From Neoceratodus forsteri (lineage: Eukaryota > Chordata > Ceratodontiformes > Ceratodontidae): 64,000 nucleotides of DNA. The stretch covers positions 1,560,312,501-1,560,376,500 of the forward strand of contig CM057449.1 of NCBI GenBank assembly GCA_016271365.2, read 5' to 3'. Made by a program: the position numbers and the translations under genes. Positions within the stretch are counted from its first letter, which is position 1, and every line of letters starts with the position of its first letter. Shown here piece after piece: positions 22,992 to 33,734 of the stretch. Below the pieces are notes generated by a model. The model was not told the DNA's origin and searched no databases. It saw only the letters and a list, made by a program, of their open reading frames with translations.

Positions 22992-23448
22992 ATCAATCGA
23001 TCAATCAATCAATCAATCAATCACTTTATTTAACCAGGCATAAACACCATTGAGCAAGCTCATTTTCAAGGTAGTCCTGGACATTAATACAATACAGTAC
23101 AATTCATAAGATTACAATTACGGTGGACAGCAGTGCAAAAAAAAAAAACATTGTGAAGGTGCCGGTCAATATGGGCCAATACATACTGGTCAACATAATT
23201 AACATGCAAAGGTACATAATGATAAGCTTTACTGGAATGAGAAGAGACAACAATCCCAAATAGTCTCCGCTAAGTAAGAGCTCATACCTAAATGATAAAA
23301 AATAAGGAGCTATTAAGGAATAGGGTAGAAATTGGGGTGAAAGACTAGGCAGCCAAGAGGGAGCCCAGAATAGGTAAAAGGCAGAGAATAGGCAGGGCCA
23401 TCTCGATTAAGGGAACTAGGCTTGTAGGTCCTAAGTTTCTGTTGTTAG
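22992..23448 (-). mobile_element. L2-like LINE 3' fragment with (GATT)n tail
   Basis: An inverted (AATC)n tail at 22994-23022 is followed by CACTTTATTTAACCAGGCAT, that is, a 3' UTR ending in AATAAAGTG. The same sequence recurs at 54091-54545, over 90 percent alike by eye and in the same orientation. It lies in the 3' part of the CR1, which resumes at about 23450. Confidence 0.75.
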
Positions 23449-23645
23449 GAATGAGGGGTGTAGAATGAAGGGTATAGTGGTGCTCAGGGTGTCAGAATCA
23501 GGGAGGAGAATGGAGGGGGGTGGGGAACGCTTGGACCCTGGAGAAACAGTAGGCTCCAGGGCTAAACAGGAAACTCCGGCAGACAGAAAGGACCTTTGGT
23601 CCTTTTCTGTCGTCACTGTCTCTGTTTCTATATTTCTATAATGTC

Positions 23646-24369
23646 CTTGGAACAATGCCAATGGTTAAACAGACAGAACTTTGTTTTCTTACTTAAAATT
23701 AGTGACTGGGAAAGGCACACTGATCCAAAGCTTGTTTTCAGGTGCTCCAAGGGGAGAGGGGACAGGGAGGGTTACAGAATTACCCATCATCTATAGCAGC
23801 ACCAAACATACAAGATGTAATAGTGGATAATGAGATAATGTGATATATAACATAGTTTCACAAGGTGCAATATGCTCGTAACAACTTGAGCAGTGTGTGG
23901 TGTAAAATGGCAGCCATAGAGGGCCACCAGAAACAGAACTGGTCAAACAGCCTTACCCTACACTCTGGGGGAGACAGAAGTTACGGGAGGAAACTAAATG
24001 GGCTGTGTGAGCCAGAAGCAGGGGCTTTCGAGAGAAAAGAGTGGAGACCAAGTGAAGTGAGAGTGGAAGGTTGTTCCAGAGAGAGGAAAGGCTGCAAGAG
24101 AAAGAGAGGCCTGCCCAACAGAAATATTGAAGAAAGGGAGGAGAAAGGGGTGAGAGTCAGAGTTTCTGAGGATGTATGCCATATCATATGCCTCACCTTT
24201 CATATACAAAATTATACAGAGAAAAACTCCAAGGTTTGTTTTTCTTTTTTAATAATGACACAATTTACAGTATGTACATTTGGAGTCTTTTGTACTTCTT
24301 CTGCAGGAACCACTTCAGAGGGGGAAAAAATAGTGTGTAAAATGCTATTTCTTGTGGCCAGAAGCAGTG
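23646..24369. other. unassigned sequence
   Basis: No gene was found. A 172-codon open frame at 23865-24383 is low in complexity (Arg/Glu/Lys-rich) with no domain and spans a repeat border, so I do not call it. Confidence 0.4.
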
Positions 24370-24658
24370 CGGGTCCAGCATGAGTCTCTACCAGTTGTTT
24401 AATCATACTCTCTTCAACACAGAGCCCAAGAGGTGGTATGAACTGCCCATGTAGGGGGAGCTTTCAAGAACCTGCTAAAAACCTTTTCATCTGCACTGCA
24501 CCAAAGAGATCAGTTTTAATATTAAATGTGTGTGTGTATTTATCCAGTATTTATGGCTTATTGTGTTTTATTATCTTTATTTTTTATTGCTGTAAGGAAC
24601 TCTGAGCCTCTTGGAAGTAAGGGGTGCCAAACAAATACAACTTGCCTTGCATTTCCTT
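24370..24658 (+). mobile_element. L2 LINE 3' end fragment
   Basis: The plus-strand reading WYELP ... LKTFSSALH fits the L2 C-terminal WNSLP ... FK--LKTHLF motif. It is followed by GTAAGGAACTCTGAGCCTC and a CTTGCCTTGC tail like that of the L2 at 3.67 kb. It is 5' truncated. The next 280 bp (24659-24940) are unassigned. Confidence 0.65.
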
Positions 24659-24939
24659 CCCTTGCCATCACCAGCCTTTTCTCATGAAAAGCTGAAACAC
24701 ATCAAACAAATTACTGGCTGAAAGCTACTTTACTAGACTTGCCCAAGCAAGGGACCCCACAGAGAAGACAGTATGGATCAATGGGAGGGGACGCTCCAGT
24801 GCTGGCCACCTACTTAAGCAGACGTAGCCTCCGTCACTTCACTGTCCTCAGACACATTCCATCCAGGTTCTGAGTGATAGTGTCAAGCAGCAGGACATTA
24901 GAACACTGCAGGCAAGCAACCTTCCACACGGTCAGCAAG

Positions 24940-25500
24940 CTGTGCATTCAAGGGGTGGTAGAACCAGTTCTAAAAAGAGATTAGAACCCAGGGCTTCCAG
25001 TTCTAATTTAGAACTAGAATACCAATGGGGTCTTAGCATTAGGGGGTTTCGATAATAAATAAAATGCTTTTTTGTTCAGACATTTGAAAAACAAGAGATG
25101 CCAGTCTGAAAAACAAAACAATTATCTGGATTTACAAGATGCAGCGTTTTAGTGCAACACACACTGTATATGACAACATGCCTGCTGCTCATGTACAGTG
25201 CCTGTGTATGCAGCTGTGCCAAAGTACAACACATCAGTTGTGACTCCTGGCATTTGCATGTTGAGTGAGCATTTATCTTTCTTGCCTGCATGTGCAGGGA
25301 AACTGAATATTATTGCTGTACTCTTTTGTTATTTAGTTTTTTTTCTCCTGACAGTAGCTTTCACTTTGTTCTTTCTCTCCAGTTGCACACACAGAAGCGT
25401 TTGAGTTATTAGAACCCTACATTTTCCACTAGTTCTAGCCTAGAACTAGTGGAAAATTCCTAGACCAGAACCAGAACCCAGAACTACTGTGGGTTTTGAC
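24940..25500. repeat. unassigned repeat rich in GTTCTA palindromes
   Basis: Arms full of GAACCAGTTCTAA / TTAGAACTAG motifs lie at 24960-25020 and 25415-25490 around an AT-rich middle. A perfect 18-bp inverted repeat sits at 25421-25438 and 25440-25457 with a 1-base loop. The form suggests a foldback or hAT-like MITE, but no convincing terminal pair is seen. Confidence 0.4.
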
Positions 25501-26282
25501 AACCAATACTAACTGGAGTATATCATCCGATCCATAGAAAGCAGAACTGCGCTGCTTCATGGGACAAAACCAACGGATAAGAGAATGGTTCTACTTATGC
25601 TGTGCTAATCCTCTGTGATGATAACCAAGGTGCAGTCAAATGTAATGTCCTTCTCTCTCACCAAACATCTCCAAAAGCCTTATGAGACTGATAAATTTGT
25701 AGTTTTAAAGTAAACTTACCTCATTCTTCCAGCCCATACACCAGAAAGACCCTTTCACCCTGCACAGCTATGACTGCACCAGCTCCAGCTCCACTGTGTT
25801 TGGGATGCAAATAATGTAACACCTGCTCAGGTTAGCAGTTATATAGCCGAACCTTTCCTGTAGCACTTATCTCATTTCCCTATGAAAATGAGGGATTCTG
25901 TTTAACAGTAGATTGCAGTTAGCAATGAATGTTACACCCTTGTTGATGCAATATATTCCTTAACATGGAACATTCTCAATTCCCTTTTTTTATACAACTT
26001 ACTAAAGATTGCCCAGCTCAGATAAATGTATGTTTTTGGGGGGTAGGGGTCCTGCTTCTATGTAATGCTACAGCAGGGACAAACTGAAGCATATGAAGGT
26101 AAAGTACACAGTGAGCAGCTCTTGATAGATTTGAACCTGGAGTCCAATTTCCCCATAGGTCACTATTAAAGAAATGTAGAAAAGTGATGGACAGAATAAG
26201 ACTCCAACAGACCATCCACTCTGTCCCAACATGAGGCCTTCCCTGCCAAAAGGGATGGCTGGGGCAGTAGTTTAGTTATGAC
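25501..26282. other. unassigned sequence
   Basis: AT-rich, with no gene or recognised repeat. Confidence 0.4.
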
Positions 26283-26353
26283 TTCTTCCACAACAGAATA
26301 CATATATTATCTCATGACTTATGAGATAATATATGTATTCTGTTGTGGAAGAA
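26283..26353. repeat. perfect 33-bp inverted repeat, 5-base loop
   Basis: TTCTTCCACAACAGAATAC and the following 14 bases (26283-26315) pair without mismatch to 26321-26353 around the loop GACTT. A transcript would form a 33-bp hairpin similar in size to a microRNA precursor. It may also be the core of a very young MITE or a replication product. Confidence 0.95.
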
Positions 26354-27427
26354 CGCGTTGTTTGTCACCAAGTTTAATATCATAGCACACACATTTTTTA
26401 ATGCTTTTTTACGTACAAGTAATTTCAAAAAAGGGAACTCACTGGTCTGTACACTTCTGAAACATTTTAGTAATGTGTAACCCATGACAGCATGAGTGTA
26501 TGAGCTTTAACTCATGCCCCAGGTGCGTTGTGAGGCACAAGGCTGCAGGTTGAGTGCCCTTCAACCACCAGGGGTGTGCATTATTGTCCCATACACCCAT
26601 ATCCTGGAGTGGGTTACTGCATTTATAAAATGAGCTGTTTGGTAAAAAAAAAAAGAAGAATAAAGAAGAATAGTTTTAATTGCTTAAAACATGTAAGATT
26701 TATTGGTATACTTCCACTTTGCATATAGTGCGAAATTACTGATGCATTTTGATAGTCACTTTTTAATAGGCATTAATAAGAGTTGATTGTGGAAAACAAC
26801 TATGAAGTTTTCTTAGTAAGTCAGCATTTTCTTTTGTTAACATGTTTTTCTTTCATGCAGCATTAGGTGACATCACACGTCACTTAAAAGTAAACAGCAA
26901 GAATGCATCTTTTTTTAGTCTAGAGTGAGCAAGAGTTGCAACCGCAAACTACAGAAGTCAGATGTCTTTTTTGTCTGTAGAGTTTATAAGTAGAAATGTT
27001 GCAAAGTTTAATTTGCCTGTGAATTTCAGATGAACTGACGAAATCCGCTCTTATGGATACATTTGCAAATTTTTGTCACTAGGCTAAAAAAATTTGCGAA
27101 TTTCCAACTTTACCTTTGATGTTGCCCAGGCAACTTTTTGTGAAAAAAAGGCTTTGGTAACAGCTCATCTAAAGGTCACATGGAAGAGCTTCTGTAGGTC
27201 ACATGGTTACGTACATCTCTCTACAGTGACTGCCTGACTTGCTTCCCATTTCTCATTTCTAGTCAGACAGAAAGAGTAGAAAGAGCCTGGTCTGCACAAA
27301 AGAAAACATAGTTCAAACACTGCTTACAGCAACTTCATTATCTTTTTGTCTTTCCTGTACTATACTTTAGTTAGAAAACACTATTTTAATAATCTTAAAT
27401 CTATTTGTTAGTTTTATTTTCCTCATT
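26354..27427. other. unassigned AT-rich sequence
   Basis: No gene was found. It contains AAATTTGCGAATTT-type sequence near 27060-27110 that resembles a stretch at 51700-51830 and may be a diverged DNA-transposon relic. Confidence 0.35.
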
Positions 27428-27640
27428 GTCTTACATAGATACATACATAGATACATAGACAGTGTCGGCAGATAAGGGCCTATGGCCCACCCAGTCTGCC
27501 CATTTAAGTTTGTAAGTTCAGTTTATGTTTTCCAGGTAGTCTGTTGCCCCTCACCCCTGACCTCCAGAATTCCTTTATGTCTATCCCATGCATTCTTAAA
27601 TCTTTTCTGTCTCTGTCTCCCTCTCTCTTTTTTTTTTTTT
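27428..27640 (-). mobile_element. CR1-type LINE 3' end fragment
   Basis: A (CATAGATA)n-like tail at 27436-27465 precedes GGCAGATAAGGGCCTATGGC and CCACCCAGTCTGCCC, the minus-strand CR1 3' end also seen at 3.2 and 41.0 kb. It is 5' truncated near a T-run at 27631. Confidence 0.7.
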
Positions 27641-28025
27641 GTTTGTGATGGACAGTCCTCTTGGAAGTGTTCACTCCCATGGCAGTGCCAAAGCTCTTTG
27701 CCATCCTGGCTTTTTCAGGGAGCATGCCCCCACCCCATAGCACCTTATCTTTTCCCAACCATGCAGCATCAGTAACACCACCTGATCCTCCAAGGGGGGC
27801 AGTGTCTGCAGCAGGAGAAGATGAGTCTTTCCCCGTATCAGCAGGAGCCAGAAACTAGTGAGGAACACCAGCCCTCTATTCCTCCTGAGATGGAACAACT
27901 GAAATCCCCTGCACCCCCTGCATCATTGTTTAACCACCGGCACCATCTCCCCCCACCACAGAGGAGCCCCGCTTGTCATCCTCGGGCTCCTCTGTTCCTT
28001 CAGCAGCAGTAGCTCGTCCGTGCAT
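27641..28025 (+). other. unassigned Pro/Ser-rich coding-like stretch
   Basis: Plus-strand frames read as Pro-, Ser- and Glu-rich text (EEHQPSIPPEMEQLKSPAPP and PSPPTTEEPRLSSSGSS). Such linkers are typical of transposon-encoded Myb-like proteins, but no DNA-binding domain is visible. I give it no function. Confidence 0.25.
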
Positions 28026-28191
28026 AATTCATGCCATGTTACAATTAGTGTTAACTGTGCACAAGTCACAATTTACATAAATTCTCACCTCCAAGAATTG
28101 TTCTCGAGTGTGCACACAATTGGATAGGCTGCTACATGCTTCCACATAGTAGTCTGCAGTGTATAACTGCCCTTGTAACATGGCATGAATT
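28026..28191. repeat. 150-bp satellite unit bounded by 19-bp inverted repeats
   Basis: AATTCATGCCATGTTACAA (28026-28044) pairs perfectly with TTGTAACATGGCATGAATT (28173-28191). The inside (GTGTTAACTGTGCAC ... GGCTGCTACATGCT ... GTGTATAACTGCCC) is the monomer of the tandem satellite found at 29154-38870. Confidence 0.8.
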
Positions 28192-29007
28192 GTGCACCTC
28201 TGGGGGAGCAAGCCGATAGGGCTAGAGCGGTCACGAGACGGCAGCCGAAGTGGGTATTAACGCAGCATATATGCCGTGCCCGCTTCAGCAGTACCGCTCG
28301 CAGCCAGACCCCCTGCCTAGCAGCACTGGGTCCTCTGGGGAAGTGAGAGGAGGAGGAGTGGAACGATCGGCGCTTCTGCAGCCCTACTAGGAATCTGAGG
28401 TGGGAAGCAGAGCAGCGGGGGGGAAGGGGAGGGCGGGAACCCGAGTGGCACACTGCGGTGAGACGCGATCGTTCCGGGGGCACAGCACCGTCCCACCAGG
28501 ATGCCATTGCCACACAGTCACCGTCCAGGGCACGGTGAACCTCCTCTATGGGACCGTCCCACCGGTGATGGGAAGGACAAGCGCCCGGTCACAGCAGCAC
28601 AGCGCAGAGCACCGCGGGGGAGCATAATGCAGAGAGCACCTGGAGGACCACGCTGCCGGATGACTATGATGGAGGCAGCAGGAAGGGAGAGCGACCAACA
28701 TGCACAGCACGAGTCCAGCGCTGCTCCGAGCGGCGAAACCCAGCAAGGTAGACCTCCCACTGCGGGTATAACAACAATACCCGCACGGAACTCTGCACAA
28801 GAGCACAGTACTGTTGGCTGGCCCCCTCCGTGCCACTCTACGGACACTCTGTGTTGACCACATCAGTATGTATGTAATGTGTTACACCATTCTCTGAAAG
28901 TGCATTACAATTGTCAAAAGTTCTGACCGCCTCCGCCTGTTATTGTGTACCTGTGACAGTGGGCCCCTTCGACATCCCTCCACTGACCCGCGGCCCATGT
29001 TACAAGT
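28192..29007. other. GC- and CpG-rich insert between satellite units
   Basis: This is the most CpG-rich stretch of the window (28200-28830). It has no convincing ORF: overlapping frames of 105-142 codons exist on both strands, as expected at high GC. It could be the inside of a transposon or a CpG island. No promoter-gene pair is visible. Confidence 0.4.
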
Positions 29008-29153
29008 GCATTAAGCCACTCCGTCGGTGGGCTCTAATGCGATTGATGCATGGGGGGTTGGGTGGTAGCCCTCGGCCCTGGGCCTCGGGCACGCACCACC
29101 CCCCCCCATGCATCAATCCAGCATTAGAGCCCACCTCCGTCGTGGCTTAATGC
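29008..29153. repeat. 146-bp near-perfect palindrome
   Basis: GCATTAAGCCACTCCGTCGG at 29008 pairs with the CCTCCGTCGTGGCTTAATGC end at 29134-29153. The arms continue through TGGGCTCTAATGC / GCATTAGAGCCCA and GATTGATGCATGGGGGG to a GCCC/GGGC centre near 29080. It lies directly against the satellite. Confidence 0.85.
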
Positions 29154-29388
29154 TTACCTAAACACTCCTGTTGTACTTGTTGTAATGCAATTTGTGTTAA
29201 CTGTGCGTTAAGTACAATTCACATTAATTTTGTGAATTCCTGAATTTTCCTGCAGTATCAAAAAAAAACTGGACTGGCTGCTACATGCTGCCACATGGCA
29301 ATTCACTGGGTGTAACTGCCCCAAACACTCTTGTTGTAATGCAACTTGTCTTAAGTTTACTTAAATCACAAATCACAATAATTCTGTG
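29154..29388. repeat. satellite array, segment 1 (left of LTR1)
   Basis: About 1.5 monomers with the AATGCAATTTGTGTTAACTG and GGCTGCTACATGCTGCCACA landmarks. It stops at AATTCTGTG, where LTR1 begins. The missing continuation GTGAATTCCTGAAT is found at 31686. Confidence 0.85.
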
Positions 29389-31684
29389 TGTAACCCTCCC
29401 CACAGGTGGAGCTTACCTTGACTTGCCTCCCAGATGCCAAGTCCCAACATTCCCGGTCAGTTTTGGTGCCCGTTATGCTCCAGAGTCAGATATCTAAGTG
29501 GAGACCAGAGGAGCGCAGTGAAAGTGAAACTGCCCACTCAGTGGTTCGCTGCTTACTGCACAGCTCAGTCTGTGCACATTTGAGCTGGATACTGCTCAAA
29601 TGTGTGAACTGGTAGGCTAGCTCACATACTGTAATAGCGTTATGGTGCTAAGTGTTCAAAGCTGTTCTGGTGGCTCTGCAATGGTCCCCCTGTGTGCTCC
29701 AGACCCTGTGGGTATAAAAAATGGTAAAAGGGAGTCCAGAGGCCATGAAAAGGGTGTAAATTAAAACTTTATAGAAAGCACTTGTAAGCACTATTAATCT
29801 GGGGAGCGCTGCCACTTTAAGAGCAGCCAAGGCTGCTATGAATATTAATAGGCCTGCCTGTCACCTAAGGGTATAGCGCTATGGTGCTTGTGACAGTCAG
29901 GGGTAGACTCTGCCATGCCCCTCTCTGCCACTGGGCACCAGGGCAGAGGGACTGCTACCAATTACTCAGGGCAATTACATTTGAAACAACATTGCCTGCA
30001 AAAAGACTTAAAGGTTGGACTCTATACGAACTGTTTGCAATGGCAGCAATCTTTGCCACCCCTGACCTCAGCCTCTGCCAATCAGCACTCAGGGAACCCA
30101 AGGGTACTGCACCTATGGCTCCTTGGAAGGGGGTATGGACAATGTCCTTGGCACCAGAACAGGCCACCAATCAAGCATTAAAGGGATATCATGCATATTA
30201 ATTCTGCAAATGGACAGCTGTGTTCCACCAATGGGAAACTGCCTTTTCTCTCCTCAGACCTCAGGGACAGATTCAGCCCAGGCAGTCTGGCTGAAGCTCT
30301 CGGTGAGACAGAAGGGCTTAGCCTGTTTCAGAGGAAAGGTTTGGAAGTCGGCCTAAGGCTTCCACAGCCAAATAGCAGAAGACTTGCCAAAAACCTTTCT
30401 AGCACCTGGAGAGCCAGAGTGTATGTGTGAAGAGCTGTTTGCAGTTAAATCCCTGCAGTATTGGAGAGAAGCCATCAGCTTATGAGGGGATTGGACTGTA
30501 TCCTGTCAAACACCTGAAGTGCTGCTACCTGGATTAAGCAACCAGAGTCCAGGTTGCCTGAGAAGAAGACTCCCATTGTCTGGGAAAGCCAGTTTAGGGT
30601 GAGAAATCCACTTTGTGGTTTGAAGCTGCAGTCTGAAACCCGCCTAAGAGACTCACACCTAGCCTGGGGGTGAGCTAGACTGGTTCCCTCACACCTGCTA
30701 GCTGCACAGAAGAAACAACTGTGTGATTCCTGTGCTCCAGGACAGAAGCCACTGCCAGCAAGCACAGTCTGGGGAATCAGCCAGGAGCTGTAACAACTAG
30801 ACAGTATCCATCACCTTCCCCATGGAATTAGATGCCTTGACATGTGGGATAGTTGTGTGGCTTGGGTCCTCAGTACTGGCCTGTTCCAGCATCTGATCCA
30901 GCCTGCCAGAGGGTGACAAGCAGCCCCGAAGGTGGCAAGCTGCAAGAGCCTGCAACACCTTAGCCATCTGCCATCTGTCCATACAGCACAAGATCCTAGC
31001 CAGAGAGACTGCATCTGCCATCTTGCCAGATGCTGTAAGACTGTACTTCAAACCATGAGTAAACACAGGGTAAGCCCTGTCCTGGGGAGTTTCACAAAAC
31101 ACATTCAGAAGTTCCTATTTTAATTTAAAAGTGTACCAACACTGGCCACCTTGCAGCACTGTACAGGGCTGCATCTTTACCGTGATACCCAGACTGACAT
31201 TAGGGGGCACTGGTACCAGCAGGGAGGTAGGCTAAGTGTTGTGTGTTGGGGTTTGGGCAAGGTTTTTTGCCATTGTTGTTGTTGTTTACCTGTTGTGTCA
31301 AATCTGCAAAACCATTATTTGCTTCTCTTTCCTCATTTCATTTCCTCCCTATTTAATAAATCTCTTATTGTTGTTGGTTAAAGCTGTCTCTGAGCATATT
31401 ATTAGCTATAGCCTTTAATTGCATGAGCTTTAAAGTATTACAGTTCACAGTGCCATTCCACTTGTGAAGTAACTGTGATGGGAGGTGGGTTAGGTACAGC
31501 ATCCCGGGAGTTGTACTACACAAACATCTGGCCCACTATAATTTACTCTGGGTGGTGGCACTGCACTATTTATTTTCTATCTGGGAAAGAACCTCCCTTT
31601 ACCATCAGAAACAGAGCCCCTCAACCTGGTTGGAGCCCATCAGGCACGGGCAGTAACTGTATGTTACATCGCAACCAAGTTACG
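29389..31684 (+). mobile_element. LTR1, solo LTR-like element in satellite
   Basis: It starts TGTAACCCTCCCC and ends CCAAGTTACG, with TGTG on both sides (29385-29388 and 31685-31688). Removing it restores the satellite monomer. An AATAAA signal lies at 31355. The 3' part (about 31380-31570: GAGCATATTATTAG, GCATCCCGGGAGTTGTACTA) is shared with LTR2 and LTR3. No gag or pol is seen. The size of 2.3 kb is long for a solo LTR, so a non-autonomous LTR element is equally possible. Confidence 0.7.
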
Positions 31685-31824
31685 TGTGAATTCCTGAATA
31701 TTCCTGTAGTGCCCCAAAACATTAGATAGGTTGCGTCATGATGTCACACAGTAGTTCACAGTGTGTAACCACCTCAAACACTCTTGTCGTAATGCACTTT
31801 GTGTTAATTGTGCATGTAATCACA
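31685..31824. repeat. satellite array, segment 2 (between LTR1 and SINE1)
   Basis: Continues the monomer in phase from 29388 through TTCCTGTAGTGCCCC, CACACAGTAGTTCACAGTGT and CTCTTGTCGTAATGCACTTT, and ends in the SINE1 target site. Confidence 0.85.
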
Positions 31825-32330
31825 GCTGGCCCAGTGGCATGGAGTGCTGAGGCAGCAATGCCTTACCTCCTGCCATGCCGACGACCCATGATCATGGTGC
31901 GAGCCGGTTGCCGGGGGTCGGCCAGGGAGGGAGAGGATCGAGCATCTGGAGGACAGCTCTCCTCTCCCAGGGAGGGGTGGGGATGGAGTCTGCTGCATGC
32001 CTGGCCCCTAGCGGCAGCTGGGGGCTGGTGCAGTAGAACCATACCAGGGGGGGTGGAACCAAGCTAGACGCCTAGTGTGCCGCATGTGGAAGCATGTGTG
32101 GCTCAGCCAGTGGCATCACTGCATGCCTTGGCTCCACCCTCAGGGGCCAACGGGACAAAACCAGGAGGAGAAAAGAAGCCGACTGGCAGGATGAAGCCGG
32201 TCTTCCCCCTGCATCAGGTAAGCTGGCACCTCAAATTGATGAGAGGTGATGGCCAGCATGATGCCCAGTGGTGGTAATGGGGGAGGCCGGTGGAAGGGGG
32301 CCCGTTGGTGGGGGGATAAATAAAAAAAAA
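31825..32330 (+). mobile_element. SINE1 copy, tRNA-like head, poly(A) tail
   Basis: The head reads TGGCCCAGTGGCATGGAGTG, a good A box, and a degraded B box region follows. The element shares a GTTGCCGGGGGTCGG, then GGACAGCTCTCCTCT block with 58781-59340. The tail is ATAAATAAAAAAAAAA. The flanks AATTGTGCATGTAATCACA (31806-31824) and AATTGTGCATTAATCACA (32331-32348) are an 18-19 bp target-site duplication with one indel, typical of LINE-mediated insertion. Confidence 0.75.
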
Positions 32331-32506
32331 AATTGTGCATTAATCACAATTCACATTAAATCTTTGAATTCCAGAATTTTCCTGTAGTTCCCCCCCCCCA
32401 AAAAAAAACAAAAAAATTGACAGGCTGCTACAAACTGTCACACAGTAGTTCAGTGTGTAACTTCCCCAAACACTCTTACTGTAGTGCACTTTGTGTTAAT
32501 TGTGCA
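32331..32506. repeat. satellite array, segment 3 (between SINE1 and LTR2)
   Basis: The monomer continues: TTCCTGTAGTTCC, GACAGGCTGCTACAAACTGT, CACTCTTACTGTAGTGCAC, ending ATTGTGCA at the LTR2 border. Confidence 0.85.
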
Positions 32507-33321
32507 TGTAACCCCCCCTGCTAAAATGGGGACTTACCATTAGCCCAATTGTTCCTGTTTTCAGTCGCTCTCCTCAGTCCTCCAGAAAGTGCTTGCTTAA
32601 TCTTTCCTAGTCCCCTGTGTTGGCCCAAGTCCCTGGTAGCCCCAAAATAGGCTCGTGGGTAAGATTTAGCCCTGCGGGGCTCCAGTCTGCAGCCGTGATC
32701 CCCCACTGTTTGTTTCGGCACTCCGGTGCTGGCAGGGATCATACATGCGCCGCCGGCACCTTTGATCTCCTGACCGTGGTCCTTGCGGTCGATCGGGAAA
32801 GTGTTCCATTGGTCCTGGTGTCCCTGTCACCTCAGTGGGACCCGGTGACCAGGAGAAGAGCCCTGAAAGCCCGCTTGGGCAAATAAATAAAGAAATTTGT
32901 GGAGCTCTTGGATCAGGGCTTTAAGAATATTAATGAGCACAGAGCCTCAGTGCATTATGAATATTAATGAGGGTGTTCTGCCGTCGGGGTAGTGGTGTTT
33001 CGGCAACCGCCGACAAAGGAAAAAGAAATACTTATATAAATAAATGTACCTGCTGTAATGTGTTGGGGACAATTGTTTACAGGGGAGAACAATGTTAAGA
33101 TACATGTTTTCTTCTGGCTACACCAGACAAATGTTGGGACTCAGATAAGACAGCCTGCTTGCTGCAAATCTGGCAAGCAAAAAATAGGCAGCAGTGATGG
33201 GTTTATGGACTGAACATCTTAGCTAATCTGTGCAGCGACAGCAAGTATACTACCAGGGCTAATGAACTGTGGGGCATTGGGACAACTATCTAATTATTTT
33301 TGGCTGCACCAGGACTTTGTT

Positions 33322-33734
33322 TTGAAGGGGAACTAAACATTGCATGGTTCACACAAATTGAGAAAGCGCAAGACAAGACCATTCAAATGAGGTACTAGGC
33401 TTAGCTATAGGTTTCAGGAGTCCTGAGATATTAATATCAAATTATCTGTAAATGGAAACATAACAGCAGCCATTTCATGTAATCTTACAACAGGACGTGA
33501 TGTCACTGAGGGGCCAGCTCTATGTTGTTAATTATAACTTGCCCCTCAGTGACATCACTTTCTGTCTCAGGATCCCATGAAATGGCTGCTGCCCTGTTTT
33601 GAGTTACAGAGTATTTAGATATTCATATTTCAGGATTCTTGACACCTACAAGGAAGTTCCATACCTTGTTTGAAATATTTATTTATGGGCTTTCACAATT
33701 TGAGAGACCCCTACAATTTTTACTTCCCCTTTAA
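33322..33734. mobile_element. Kolobok/T2-like foldback MITE
   Basis: Ends are TTGAAGGGGAACTAAAC (33322) and TACTTCCCCTTTAA (33721-33734), fitting the TTAA-AGGGGAA termini of Kolobok/T2 MITEs with one decayed TTAA. Nearly the whole element folds back: CAGCCATTTCATG (33471) pairs with CATGAAATGGCTG (33576), and GTGATGTCACTGAGGGG (33497) pairs with CCCCTCAGTGACATCAC (33542). There is no ORF. Confidence 0.75.

Larger units (their letters stand above)
18625..23645 (+). mobile_element. CR1 LINE copy with three nested insertions
   Basis: CR1 sequence appears in four plus-strand pieces. 18625-18955 holds the pre-RT lysine-rich region and ILNDYFCSVFTRK. 19385-20467 holds the RT, starting LKIDKALGPDVLHPRI. 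22661-22990 holds KHLKALNMYELETRRDRGD through WNRLPANVVG. 23450-23645 holds the 3' UTR ending in TCTATATTTCTATAATG. The pieces are in correct order and orientation, so the intervening segments are insertions: a small element, family A copy A2, and an inverted L2-like LINE. Confidence 0.8.

Noticed and set aside
23865..24383. 172-codon frame
   Set aside because: Compositionally biased, no domain, and the end overlaps an L2 3' fragment.
24940..25500. hAT-like MITE with CAAGGGGTGGTAGAACC terminus
   Set aside because: The right end does not pair convincingly and no 8-bp flanking duplication is seen.
28085..28863. GC-rich overlapping frames up to 142 codons
   Set aside because: High GC lowers stop frequency. 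Frames overlap on both strands and no domain is visible.
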